From the NCBI GenBank assembly GCA_036490335.1, contig DASXEB010000002.1, positions 189,398-253,397 on the forward strand: a stretch of DNA of 64,000 nt, in the 5' to 3' direction. Of this stretch, positions 17,477 to 26,148 are shown in pieces. The translations under genes and the position numbers were made by a program. This DNA is from Palsa-1392 sp036490335 (GTDB lineage Bacteria > Verrucomicrobiota > Verrucomicrobiia > Chthoniobacterales > UBA10450). The first letter of the stretch is position 1. Every line of letters starts with the position of its first letter. Under the pieces are notes generated by a model. That model searched no databases and was not told the DNA's origin. It was given only the letters and a program-made list of their open reading frames with translations.

Positions 17477-17584
17477 CTATTCCTTAGGCAGTTTGCGCAG
17501 TTGGTCGAAGATGGGTGCAGCATCAGGCTGCTCGCCGCGGTAGATGACGCGGGTGTCGATGAGCGATGAGGGTTTCGCGGGCAT
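17477..17584 (-). pseudogene. Second methylase N-terminal relic (IDTRVIY type)
   Basis: A 35-codon frame, MPAKPSSLIDTRVIYRGEQP ending QLRKLPKE and a stop. IDTRVIYCGDNLEQLKKLP is the normal start of a different methylase type; here the middle has been altered and the DPPF motif is missing. The same relic (AKPSAMIDTGVIYGGEQIP) occurs on the minus strand at 41400-41489, and in both places 21-bp repeats follow upstream. Confidence 0.6.
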
Positions 17585-17609
17585 GGAGTCTTAATTAGAA
17601 GCTTAGGTC

Positions 17610-18600
17610 CGCGGTTGGCAAGCTTGTCTGTTGGCGGGCAGAAGGCACAGGGGAATCGTTGGGGCAAGTTTCAGGCGCGGTTTCGAAGTTTGTTCTGTTG
17701 CCAGGAATGGTTCGCGGGTCGGAGTGATTTGTGCTCGTGTCGCGAGGAATGATCGCCGTGCCGCGAGGCATACTCGCCGTGCCGCGCGAGGGAACGGCCG
17801 TGTTGCGGCGATGACTTCGCATACCGCCGGGCCGATCGGGCGTTGAGAGCGGGAGGGTAAGCGCGTCTGCGCGCAGACTGCGGGAGGCGGGGGTGCAGGG
17901 TCAATGGCCGGGCCGCAAGGATGGCGATACCGCGGCGCGAATCGTGCAGGTTGCAATGAAAGATGCTCGTGCGCAGCGAAAGGATGAGGAGTTGCACTGA
18001 AAAACTCTCGTGTTGCCTTGAAAGTCTGCTCATGAAAACTGTTTGTATGACGTGTTGCCGTGAAAGTATGGGCAAACAAACAGTTCGACTCAACAGTTAT
18101 TCTGTTTGACTCGGCATCCATTCACGGCATCTCAGCAGTTATTCGATGCGACTGAAGATGTTTTCGGTGCGTCTGCACAGTTTTTCGCGGCGTCTCTTCA
18201 TGCAAACCGTTTTCCTGCTGAGTCAAACCGTTCGACTCAACAGTTTTTCGCTGTGACTCGGCATGTTTTCCGGGTTGTTGCGCAGTCTTTCACGTCGTCT
18301 TCTGGAACTAGCACGGTGGCGCGGGAGAACTGCCCGCTGACTCTTCAGCACGACGCGGCGGCTGGGCAGTTACGCGCTCGGTCTGGCCAAACAAGGAGGG
18401 CGTTTGCTCATGCAAGCACGCTGGCTCGGCATATCACCGGGATGTTTGCGGATGAATTCCCGCCGTCCGCCGAGGAAAGCTGCCTCTCTGCTCAGGCAGA
18501 CACGGCGGATGGCTGGGGAATCACTTCGCCCGACAATTCGGCCGCGACTTCCGCCGGAAAATTTGCTTGTTCGGGTGTGTCGGCGGCGTCGGCGACTGCG
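17610..18600. repeat. About 1 kb of degenerate 21-bp tandem repeats
   Basis: A 21-base period runs through the whole stretch. Example units: 17697-17717, 17718-17738, 17739-17759, 17760-17780, 17781-17801 and 17802-17822 (the last four share GCCGCGAGGNATNNTCGCCGT), and 18121-18141, 18142-18162, 18163-18183, 18184-18204, 18226-18246 and 18247-18267 (each near TTCGCTGCGACTCAGCAGTTT). About 45 units, individually well diverged, with phase slips. Any frame read through it gives a seven-residue rhythm, e.g. FTASQQL FDATEDV FGASAQF, which explains several spurious open frames. There are no unique spacers, so it is not CRISPR. The end overlaps the 3' part of the next gene. Confidence 0.8.
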
Positions 18601-19085
18601 GCGGTCTCCTCTTTTCGCACTGGCAACGGGTTGCTCGGGCGGCGAAAGATCGCTCCGGTGCGTCCGGTGCCGGGCGTGATCTCGACGATCTCGCCGCGCG
18701 CCTTTAATCGGGTCAGGACGACGGAGACTTTGGCCGACGTCATGTATTCGTTTTCGCTCCGGAGCAATTTCGCGATGTCGCGTCCGCTATAATCTTTCGT
18801 CATGCGCTGGATGGCCCAGCTGACGATGCCGCCGTTCCCGGGGTGCCGGCTCTTCCAAGCCTGCAGGTCGGGATTGCAGTAAGGCGGCGGCTCCGGCACC
18901 GCGGGCGCGGCCGGTGGTGGAGGCGGGGTGGCCGGAAGAGCCGCGGCGGAGGCGGGCGGAAAGATGCCGCCATTGCCCATCTCGGCGCGGAAGGTTTCGT
19001 AGGCGCTCAGGAGTCGCTGTTTGGCGGCGATTTCCTGGCGCAGGTTTTGTTCGAGATTCACGATTTCATCAAGTGTGAGTGGCAT
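18492..19085 (-). CDS. Hypothetical coiled-coil plus winged-helix-like protein
   Basis: 197 residues from the ATG at 19085 (MPLTLDEIVNLEQNLRQEIA); an ATG at 19115 (MALQLLALHC) is an alternative. A helical N-terminus (VNLEQNLRQEIAAKQRLLSA) looks like a coiled coil. A proline-rich linker (PATPPPPPAAPAVPEPPP) follows. The C-terminal domain, with SWAIQRMTKDYSGRDIAKLL and KVSVVLTRLKARGEIVEI, resembles a winged helix such as those in DNA-binding regulators. The last 30 codons run into the 21-bp repeat region. Family not recognised; a DNA-binding role is inference. Confidence 0.55.
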   Translation of the reverse strand: MPLTLDEIVNLEQNLRQEIAAKQRLLSAYETFRAEMGNGGIFPPASAAALPATPPPPPAAPAVPEPPPYCNPDLQAWKSRHPGNGGIVSWAIQRMTKDYSGRDIAKLLRSENEYMTSAKVSVVLTRLKARGEIVEITPGTGRTGAIFRRPSNPLPVRKEETAAVADAADTPEQANFPAEVAAELSGEVIPQPSAVSA

Positions 19086-19149
19086 GCAATGCAAAGCAAG
19101 CAATTGTAATGCCATGGCGGTTTTTCTTTTTTGCGGGGGTGCGCGAGGT

Positions 19150-19270
19150 GGATGACGGCGCCTCGCCGTCATACGCTTTCCCCCGGACTCAACGGCAGCC
19201 GGGCGGTGCGTGATTGCGCGAACTGGGAAGAGAAAGATTCCGACGGCGAGGGCGCGGTCGGCTACGCGAG
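19150..19270. repeat. REP/MITE-like element, copy 1
   Basis: The left end carries TGACGGCGCCTCGCCGTCA, an 8-bp hairpin with a 3-base loop. The right end carries CCGACGGCGAGGGCGCGGTC, a second hairpin. The middle has GGACTCAACGGCAGCCGGGC and GATTGCGCGAACTG. About 120 bp, non-coding. Five copies occur between 19.1 and 21.3 kb. Confidence 0.75.
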
Positions 19271-19321
19271 GGCGTCGTCGGCTAGGCGTCGGCGCCGCTA
19301 CATGCGAGGCGCTCCCAAAGT

Positions 19322-19500
19322 GTAGATGACGGCGCCTCGCCGTCATATGCTTTCGCCCGGACTCAACGGCAGCCGGGCGGTGAGCGATTGCGCGAACTGT
19401 TGAGAGAAGATTCCGACGGCGAAGGCGCCGTCGGCCACGTGAGAGAAAGATTCCGACGGCGGGGGCGCGGTCGGCTACGCGAAGGCGCCGGCTACGCGAG
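19322..19500. repeat. REP/MITE-like element, copy 2 with extra right-end hairpins
   Basis: Same structure as copy 1, but the right-end hairpin (TTCCGACGGCGAAGGCGCCG) is repeated, in altered form, two more times to about 19500. It lies directly downstream of the HAF-repeat gene stop. Confidence 0.7.
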
Positions 19501-19524
19501 GGCGGCGTCCGCTACATGCGCAGC

Positions 19525-20400
19525 CTAGTTGCGCACCCGGGCGAGGAAGGCGTGGTAAACGCCGTCCACTTCGTAGGAGCCGGTGATGAGGCCGGCGTTG
19601 TTGAATCCCTGGAAGTAGGTGTGCGAGGCGCCCGGATAATCGTAGGTGACGAAGTGATTCGGCAGCTTGAGATAAAAGCCGTGGTCGGCGTCGTCGCTCC
19701 CATGCCAGGAGCCGACCATCATGCCCGCGTCGTTCACCGCCGTGATCTCGGTCACGATCGCGCCCGGATAATCGATCGGGTAAGTCAGCGTCCCGTCCGC
19801 GTCACGGAAGAATCCGTGCGCGTCGCTGACGTGGTTGGGATCGATGTAGAAACCGGCGATCTGTTCCAGGTTATTGACGCTGGAGGGCTGGACCATTTTC
19901 ACTCCCGGGATGGTGATGTAGGTGACGGTGCCGCCCATGTTGACGAAGCCGCCCGCGATGACGCCGTTGCCGCTGTAAACGCCGGTGAAATCGCCTGCGT
20001 CATTCTCGCCGGTCAAAAAGGTGTAGGTCGAGCCCGGGATGTCGTATTGGGTGAAATTAGTCCCGTCGTAGAAAAATCCGTGGTCGCCCCCGCTGATGAA
20101 GGTGCCGCAGACGACCCCCGAGTTGTTGATCGCTTCGCCGTAAGTCTGGGTCGAGCCGGGAAAGGAAAAGAGCTTGCTATATTTGCCCCTGGCCGAGCGC
20201 TCGAAACTATCTGCCGTTCCGTTGGCGAAGGAAGCGATCCCGACGCTCACGCCGTTGTTCGCAATGCCAAAGAGATTGGTCGCGGTCGGGTTCCCGTGCG
20301 GGTAATCGATCGCGGTCACGACTTGGATGGTCGGCGCACCCGCCATCGCAAGCGGCGCGGCGACGGAAGCGAGAAGAAGAGTAAAGAATAAACGGTGCAT
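19525..20400 (-). CDS. Exported HAF-repeat-like protein
   Basis: 291 residues from the ATG at 20400 (MHRLFFTLLLASVAAPLAMA), giving a clean signal peptide; the frame extends to 20439 without signal features. The body consists of five or six repeats of about 45 residues with INNSGVVCGTF, ENDAGDFTGVY, VNNLEQIAGFY, VNDAGMMVGSW and FNNAGLITGSY. That is the HAF-type repeat of secreted beta-propeller-like proteins. No catalytic motif. It is flanked on both sides by REP/MITE copies, and a truncated relative of its N-terminus lies at 20771-20937. Confidence 0.78.
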   Translation of the reverse strand: MHRLFFTLLLASVAAPLAMAGAPTIQVVTAIDYPHGNPTATNLFGIANNGVSVGIASFANGTADSFERSARGKYSKLFSFPGSTQTYGEAINNSGVVCGTFISGGDHGFFYDGTNFTQYDIPGSTYTFLTGENDAGDFTGVYSGNGVIAGGFVNMGGTVTYITIPGVKMVQPSSVNNLEQIAGFYIDPNHVSDAHGFFRDADGTLTYPIDYPGAIVTEITAVNDAGMMVGSWHGSDDADHGFYLKLPNHFVTYDYPGASHTYFQGFNNAGLITGSYEVDGVYHAFLARVRN

Positions 20401-20515
20401 GGCTGGTTCCTTCGGTTGAGTTTCGCGGGAAAGTATCAATCGCCAATTCCGCGGACAAGAAGAAAAAGCGTTCCCGAGTCGCGCGCGCTTCTCTTTTCCG
20501 AAAAGATCCCAAAGG

Positions 20516-20634
20516 GTAGATGACGGCGCCTCGCCGTCACATGCTGTCGCCCGGAGTCAGCGGCATCCGGGCGGGGCGCGATCGCGCGAACTGTTGAGAG
20601 AAGATTCCGACGGCGAGGGCCCCGTCGGCTACAT
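20516..20634. repeat. REP/MITE-like element, copy 3
   Basis: Starts GTAGATGACGGCGCCTCGCC and ends with the GATTCCGACGGCGAGG hairpin, like copies 1 and 2. It lies about 115 bp upstream of the HAF-repeat gene start, with the spacer CCCAAAGGGTAGATG shared with copy 4. Confidence 0.75.
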
Positions 20635-20652
20635 GCGGGGCGCTCCCAAAGG

Positions 20653-20770
20653 GTAGATGACGGCGCCTCGCCGTCATATGCTGTCGCCCGGGCGCGGCGG
20701 CATCCGGCCGGTGCGCGATCGCGCGAACCGTTGAGAGAAGATTCCGACGGCGAGGGCGCCGTCGGCTACA
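20653..20770. repeat. REP/MITE-like element, copy 4, inside a gene relic
   Basis: Same ends as the other copies. Its right end (GGCGCCGTCGGCTACA) abuts codon 55 or so of a HAF-repeat gene relic, so the element truncates that gene. Confidence 0.75.
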
Positions 20771-20937
20771 TTCACGCCGGTACTCGCGACGCCAAAAACA
20801 TCGGTCGCGATCGGGTGCTCTTTCGGATAATCGATCGTGCCCACGACCTGGATGGTGGGTGTGCCCGCGAGGGCGAGCGGGGCGGCGATGGCGCTGAAGG
20901 GAAGGGTCAAGAGGAGGCGATGCGTGATGTTTTTCAC
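20771..20937 (-). pseudogene. HAF-repeat protein N-terminus truncated by a REP element
   Basis: From a GTG at 20937 the frame reads VKNITHRLLLTLPFSAIAAP, then LALAGTPTIQVVGTIDYPKE and GVASTGVNV. It is closely similar to the start of the intact protein at 20400 (LAMAGAPTIQVVTAIDYPHG ... LFGIANNGVSV). The match ends exactly where REP copy 4 begins, and the rest of the gene is absent. Confidence 0.7.
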
Positions 20938-21166
20938 GGTCAAAATGGCCGTGGATTCTAATGAACGGCCATTCTTCGCACAAGAGAAAAGTTCTTTTTC
21001 GAGCGCGCCGCTGCTTCGATTTCCCCGAGATCGCACGCGCGGAAGTTGAGTCGCTCGAAATAGTGCGCACAATCCCGAATGCTTTTTCGGCGCGCGTTCC
21101 GGTGCGGTTCATCCTTCATCCATGACCTCGCGCCATAGAACTTCCGGGAGCGCCCGCCACCCGAGG

Positions 21167-21328
21167 GTAGATGACGGCGCCTCGCCGTCGCATGCTTTCG
21201 TCCCACGCGTAGATGACGGCGCCTCGCCGTCACATGCTTTCGTCCGGACTCGGCGGCTTCCCGGCGGTGCGCGATCGCGCGAACTGTTGAGAGAAAGATT
21301 CCGACGGCGAGGGCGCCGTCGGCTACGT
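21167..21328. repeat. REP/MITE-like element, copy 5, with duplicated left end
   Basis: The left-end hairpin is present twice (from 21167 and from about 21209), then the usual middle and right-end hairpin. It ends about 45 bp upstream of nuoL, so it lies in the nuoL leader or promoter region. The rest of the 975-bp gap 20401-21375 is elements 3-5, the relic, and about 230 bp (20938-21166) with nothing recognisable. Confidence 0.7.
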
Positions 21329-21375
21329 GCGGATCGCGTCGCTTCTCGCGAGTTCGTTAGGGGAAACATAACGCG

Positions 21376-23172
21376 ATGACTTCCTCTTTGCCGTGGCTCG
21401 CGCTGTTTCTCCCGCTCGCCTCCGCGCTCATTATCCTGATTGCGACCCGGCCGATGGCGACGCTCAGCGCCGCCATTTCCGTGGCTGCGGTGCTGTGCAG
21501 TTTCGTTTGCGCCTGCGTCGTATTCGTTAGGCACATTTCCAGCGCGCCGGCGATTTCGTGGATCGATCTCGGCCCGACGTTTCAAGTGCCGCTCGGGCTC
21601 ACCCTCGATCCGCTCAGCCGCTCGATGCTTTTCATGGTCACGGGCGTGGGCGCGCTCATCCACATCTATTCGTTAGGCTACATGCGCGACGATGCCGGCA
21701 AGTCCCGTTACTTCGCCGGGCTCTCGCTCTTCATGTTCGCCGTGCTCGGGATCGTGCTCGCGAATAATTTTGTCATGATGTTCATCTTTTGGGAGCTGGT
21801 CGGAATCAGCTCGTGGTTGCTCATCGGGCATTGGTTCGAGCGCCCGGCGGCGGCGGACGCGGCGAAAAAAGCTTTCATCACCAATCGGATCGGCGACTTC
21901 GGATTCATGCTCGGCATTCTCATGGTCTGGTGGGCGACGGGTTCGTTAGGCTTCGGCGGCATCGCCGCGAACATGAATCGCCTAACGAGTCATCCGGTTT
22001 ACCTGACGATCACCGCGCTCCTTGTGTTTTGCGGCGCGGTTGGGAAGTCCGCGCAATTCCCGCTCCACGTCTGGCTGCCCGACGCGATGGAAGGTCCGAC
22101 GCCGGTTTCGGCGCTGATCCACGCCGCGACGATGGTGGCGGCGGGCGTTTACATGCTCGTGCGTGTCGGTTTTCTGATCGGCCCGTCGGCCAATGCCCTA
22201 ACGACCATCGCCTGGATCGGCACGATCACGGCCGTGCTCGCGGCGCTCATGGCGACGCAGCAGGACGACATCAAACGCATCCTCGCCTACTCCACTCTCT
22301 CGCAACTCGGCTACATGGTGATGGCGGTCGGGCTCGCTTCGGGCAACGCGGCGATGTTCCATCTCTTCACCCACGCCGCGTTCAAGGCGCTGCTTTTCCT
22401 CGGCGCGGGCTCGATCATTTTCATGCTTCATCACGAGCAGGACATCTGGAAAATGGGCGGCCTCGCGAAACGGCTCCCGCTAACTTGTCTGACGTTTCTC
22501 ATCGGCACGCTCGCGCTCATCGGCTTCCCGGGCACGAGCGGATTCTTCAGCAAGGACGCGATCCTCGCCCTCGCTTTCACGCGCAATCTGCCGATTTTTA
22601 TTTGCGGAAGTTTCACCGCGCTCCTGACCGCGTTTTACATGACGCGGCTGGTCGTGCTCGTTTTCTTCGGCAGTCCGCGCAGCCAGGAAGCAGCGCGGAG
22701 CGGCGAGTCGCCTGCGGTCATGGTCGTGCCGCTGGTCTTGCTCGCGATTCCGGCATTGTTAGGCGGCTACGCCATCTTCGCGCGGCATCTGCTCGTCTTG
22801 CCTAACGAGAAAAGCCCGATCGTGATTGTGCCCGCGGTTGCTTTCGGCGCGCTTTTCCTCGGTGTGGTCAGCGCGTTTTTGCTTTATCGCAAACGCACGA
22901 CCGAGCCGTTGCGCATCGGACTTTTCCGCGACCGCTTTTATCTCGATCAACTTTACGCTTTTCTCATCCGCTGGACGCAGGGGTTGCTCGCGTCGCTTTC
23001 CAGTTTCATCGACCGCTGGATTCTCGACGGCGCGATTGTGAGGGGATTGAGCGGCGGGACGTGGGGCAGCGGATTTTTGTTGCGCCTGCTCCAGGTCGGC
23101 AACTTGCAGGCCTACGGATTTCTCTTCGGGCTCGGCATCATCGGTCTCATTTACTTCACCGTTTTCCGCTGA
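21376..23172 (+). CDS. nuoL: NADH-quinone oxidoreductase subunit L
   Basis: 598 residues, slightly short for NuoL, with about 15 transmembrane helices. The antiporter-like core has GISSWLLIGHWFERP, FGVGLCG-equivalent segments with VWLPDAMEGPTPVSALIHAA, and DDIKRILAYSTLSQLGYM with the key lysine. This is the outermost proton-pumping subunit of complex I. Its stop overlaps the nuoM start by one base (TGATG), so the genes are translationally coupled. nuoA-K are not upstream; the region before it is REP elements. Seven or more copies of the dispersed 8/9-mer lie in the frame, e.g. YSLGYMR, GSLGFGG, RLTSHP and LPNEKSP. Confidence 0.93.
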   Translation: MTSSLPWLALFLPLASALIILIATRPMATLSAAISVAAVLCSFVCACVVFVRHISSAPAISWIDLGPTFQVPLGLTLDPLSRSMLFMVTGVGALIHIYSLGYMRDDAGKSRYFAGLSLFMFAVLGIVLANNFVMMFIFWELVGISSWLLIGHWFERPAAADAAKKAFITNRIGDFGFMLGILMVWWATGSLGFGGIAANMNRLTSHPVYLTITALLVFCGAVGKSAQFPLHVWLPDAMEGPTPVSALIHAATMVAAGVYMLVRVGFLIGPSANALTTIAWIGTITAVLAALMATQQDDIKRILAYSTLSQLGYMVMAVGLASGNAAMFHLFTHAAFKALLFLGAGSIIFMLHHEQDIWKMGGLAKRLPLTCLTFLIGTLALIGFPGTSGFFSKDAILALAFTRNLPIFICGSFTALLTAFYMTRLVVLVFFGSPRSQEAARSGESPAVMVVPLVLLAIPALLGGYAIFARHLLVLPNEKSPIVIVPAVAFGALFLGVVSAFLLYRKRTTEPLRIGLFRDRFYLDQLYAFLIRWTQGLLASLSSFIDRWILDGAIVRGLSGGTWGSGFLLRLLQVGNLQAYGFLFGLGIIGLIYFTVFR

Positions 23173-24686
23173 TGCTGCTCTTCATCGTCTTCGCGCCGCT
23201 CGTCACCGCGCTGCTCGTCCTGCTCGGCGCGCCCGCGCGCCTAACGAGTCTGCTCGGCGCCGGCGCGACCCTGCTTGCGACCCTCGTCGCCTTCGTCAGC
23301 TACAATGTCGCGCGCGGCGGCTACCAATTCGTCACCGCGTGGCCAATCAGCGCAAACGCGGGACTCAGCTTTTCGTTAGGCGCGGACGGGCTCAGTCTCG
23401 TCATGCTCTTGCTCGCCGCGCTCGTTTTGCTCTGCGCGATCTGGTTCACGCCCGCGATCGAAAAATCGGAGCGACTTTTCTACGCCTGCCTCTTCTTCGT
23501 CGCAGCCGGCGCGATCGGCGCCTTCGCTTCGCTCGATCTGTTTTTCTTCTATGCTTTTCACGAGCTCGCGCTCATCCCGACCTTTCTGCTCATCGGAATT
23601 TGGGGTACGGGCAATCGTTTTGGCGCGGCGTGGAAGGTGACGATTTATCTCGCGCTCGGCAGTTTCGTTTTGCTCATCGGATTGCTTCTGCTCTATCGCA
23701 GCGTGCCGGTGGACGCGCGCAGTTTCGATTTGCGCGCCTTGCAAGCGGCCGCCAACGCCGGCGCGATTTCCGCGAGCGCGCAAAAGCAAATCTTTCTCCT
23801 TCTCCTCATCGGTTTCGGCGTTTTGATTTCGCTCTTTCCGTTTCACAGTTGGGCGCCGGAAGCGTATGCCTCCGCGCCCGCGCCCGCGGCGATGTTGCAC
23901 GCCGGTGTGCTGAAAAAATTCGGCCTCTACGGATTGCTCCGCATCGCGCTGCCCATGCTCCCGCTCGGCGCGCGACACTGGAGCTCGCTCCTCCTCGTTT
24001 TATTGTTAGGCAACATCATTTATGTCGGCCTCGTCACGATCGCGCAAAAGCGGCTCGACTGGATGCTCGGCTACTCGAGCGTGATGCACATGGGTTACAT
24101 TTTGCTCGGCGTCGCGAGCGCGAATCTTATCGGAGTAAACGGCGCGGCCGTGCTCATGTTTGCCCACGGGATTTCGATCGCGCTGCTCTTCGCGATCGCG
24201 GGAGAAATTCGCCGTCGCACCGGCACGCTTGCGCTGAGCGAACTCGGCGGCTTTGGCAAGATGATGCCGTTTGCCGGCTTCACGTTTGGGGTCGCGACTT
24301 TCGCCGCCATTGGACTGCCCGGGTTCGCGAATTTCGCCGGCGAAATCATGATTTTCTTCGGCGCGTTTCGCGTCGGCGCGGCTTGGAACGGCTTTCACAT
24401 TTTTCAAATCGCGACCGTGCTCGCGCTCTGGGGCGTTGTGATGTCGGCGGTTTACATGCTGCGCGCTTATCGCGCGATTTTCATGGGCGCGCCTAACGAA
24501 CAGTGGACGATGCTCCCCGACCTCGCGAAGACACTGCGCGCGCCGGTTATTCTGCTCATCGCCGCGACGGTCATCGTTGGATTTTGGCCGGAGGGATTGC
24601 TGCGCGTTTTGCGGCCGACGTTTAGTTCTGGCGTGGGCCAATCTCGCGCTTCGCATAGCGAAGCGGCTACAACGGACGCGCGATGA
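23172..24686 (+). CDS. nuoM: NADH-quinone oxidoreductase subunit M
   Basis: 504 residues from the ATG at 23172 (MLLFIVFAPLVTALLVLLG), which overlaps the nuoL stop. About 14 transmembrane helices. The conserved FYAFHELALIPTFLLIGIWG contains the essential Glu; SWAPEAYASAPAPAAMLHAG and RLDWMLGYSSVMHMGY are standard NuoM segments. It is a proton-translocating subunit of complex I in the inner membrane. The C-terminus overlaps nuoN by ATGA. The dispersed 9-mer occurs as RLTSLLG, FSLGADG and APNEQW. Confidence 0.93.
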   Translation: MLLFIVFAPLVTALLVLLGAPARLTSLLGAGATLLATLVAFVSYNVARGGYQFVTAWPISANAGLSFSLGADGLSLVMLLLAALVLLCAIWFTPAIEKSERLFYACLFFVAAGAIGAFASLDLFFFYAFHELALIPTFLLIGIWGTGNRFGAAWKVTIYLALGSFVLLIGLLLLYRSVPVDARSFDLRALQAAANAGAISASAQKQIFLLLLIGFGVLISLFPFHSWAPEAYASAPAPAAMLHAGVLKKFGLYGLLRIALPMLPLGARHWSSLLLVLLLGNIIYVGLVTIAQKRLDWMLGYSSVMHMGYILLGVASANLIGVNGAAVLMFAHGISIALLFAIAGEIRRRTGTLALSELGGFGKMMPFAGFTFGVATFAAIGLPGFANFAGEIMIFFGAFRVGAAWNGFHIFQIATVLALWGVVMSAVYMLRAYRAIFMGAPNEQWTMLPDLAKTLRAPVILLIAATVIVGFWPEGLLRVLRPTFSSGVGQSRASHSEAATTDAR

Positions 24687-26134
24687 TCCCGACGCCTGCG
24701 CTGGAAATTTCCGTCGTCGTTTGGGGAATGCTCCTGCTGCTCGCGGAGGCGTTTCTTCCAAAAATCGACAAGCGGGCTTTTGCTTACGCCGGAATTCTCG
24801 GACTCGCGGTCGTATTGTTAGGCACGTTTTTTCTCGCGCCTGCGCCGGCACCGAGCGCGACGGGATTCTGGAGTTTCTACACCGCCGATCCGCTCGCGAT
24901 TTTTTTCAAACGCTTCGCCCTCACGACGACGATTTTTGTCCTCGTCCTCGCGATCGAGTACGCGCCGAACGTTCGCCTTGGCGTGCCCGGCGCGCATGAG
25001 CACGCGGGACTTGGCGAGTTCTTCGCGCTTCCGATTTTTACCTGCGCCGGGCTGATGTGGATGGCGTCGGCGATCGATTTCGTGATGATTTTTGTCTCGC
25101 TCGAATTGGTCACGATGACGTTTTACGTCCTCGTCGCTTTCACCCGGCGCAACCCGCAATCGCTCGAAGCCGGCGTGAAATATTTGATCCTGAGCGCGCT
25201 CTCGACCGGGTTTTTGGTTTACGGCATCACCTGGATTTTTGGCGTGACGAACGAGACCAATCTCGCGCGCATCGCCGCCAGCCTAACGACTAACGAGTTC
25301 GATCACGGCCCGCTCCTTTTCGGGCTCGCGCTCGTCCTCGTTGCGCTCGGTTTCAAGATCGCGGCGGTGCCGTTTCAAATCTGGGTGCCGGATGTTTATC
25401 AAGGCGCGCCGACTCCGGTGACGGCGTTTCTTTCCGTCGGCTCGAAGGCCGCGGGCTTCGTCGTTTTGTTGCGCGTGCTTGAGCCGTTTTCGATTTTGCC
25501 CGAAGTCTCGCGGCTGCTCGTCTGGATCGCTGCACTGACTTTGATCTACGGAAATTTCGCCGCGCTTCCGCAAACGAATCTCAAGCGTCTGCTCGCGTAC
25601 TCGAGCATCGCGCACGCCGGCTATTTGCTCGTCGGCGTGGTCGCGCTTTCCGGCATCGCGGTCAGTTACTATCTCGTCGCGTATCTCCTCATGACGCTGC
25701 TTTGTTTCGCCGTCCTCATCGTCGTGGCGCGAAATGGCGGCGAGCAAATCGACGATTACGCCGGGCTCGCGAAACGCTCGCCGTTTCTCGCCTTTGCGAT
25801 GTTGATCGGGATGATGTCGCTCGCGGGCGTGCCCTTCACCGCCGGTTTTCTCGGGAAGTTTTTCATCTTCGACGCGGCGGTCCGGCAGCACCAGGTCGCA
25901 CTCATCGTCGTCGGCGTGATCACGGTCGGCTGCGGATTTTATTACTACCTCAAAGTCGTGAGGGCGATGTACTGGCTGGAGCCGCCTAACGAATCCGGCG
26001 CGATTGCCGTTTCGCCGCTCGCGCGCCTAACGATGATCCTGCTCATCATTGGCATTTTCGTCGGCGGCGTTTACCCGCAGCCGATCTTGAACGCGCTCCG
26101 AGGCGAGCCGGCGACATTTTCGCTCCCTCGTTAG
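24683..26134 (+). CDS. nuoN: NADH-quinone oxidoreductase subunit N
   Basis: 483 residues, about 14 transmembrane helices. It has VSLELVTMTFYVLVAFTRRN (essential Glu), FKIAAVPFQIWVPDVYQGAP and LKRLLAYSSIAHAGYLLVG, all typical of NuoN. It is the third antiporter-like subunit of complex I. It begins within the nuoM stop codon. Its own TAG stop is supplied by a reverse copy of the dispersed motif at 26128 (CGT TAG GCG). PPNESG, RLTMIL and SLTTNEF are other in-frame copies. Confidence 0.93.
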   Translation: MIPTPALEISVVVWGMLLLLAEAFLPKIDKRAFAYAGILGLAVVLLGTFFLAPAPAPSATGFWSFYTADPLAIFFKRFALTTTIFVLVLAIEYAPNVRLGVPGAHEHAGLGEFFALPIFTCAGLMWMASAIDFVMIFVSLELVTMTFYVLVAFTRRNPQSLEAGVKYLILSALSTGFLVYGITWIFGVTNETNLARIAASLTTNEFDHGPLLFGLALVLVALGFKIAAVPFQIWVPDVYQGAPTPVTAFLSVGSKAAGFVVLLRVLEPFSILPEVSRLLVWIAALTLIYGNFAALPQTNLKRLLAYSSIAHAGYLLVGVVALSGIAVSYYLVAYLLMTLLCFAVLIVVARNGGEQIDDYAGLAKRSPFLAFAMLIGMMSLAGVPFTAGFLGKFFIFDAAVRQHQVALIVVGVITVGCGFYYYLKVVRAMYWLEPPNESGAIAVSPLARLTMILLIIGIFVGGVYPQPILNALRGEPATFSLPR

Positions 26135-26148
26135 GCGCGCTTTGCGAG

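Noticed and set aside
17610..18600. CRISPR array
   Set aside because: The period is 21 bases with no unique spacers between identical repeats, and no cas gene is present.
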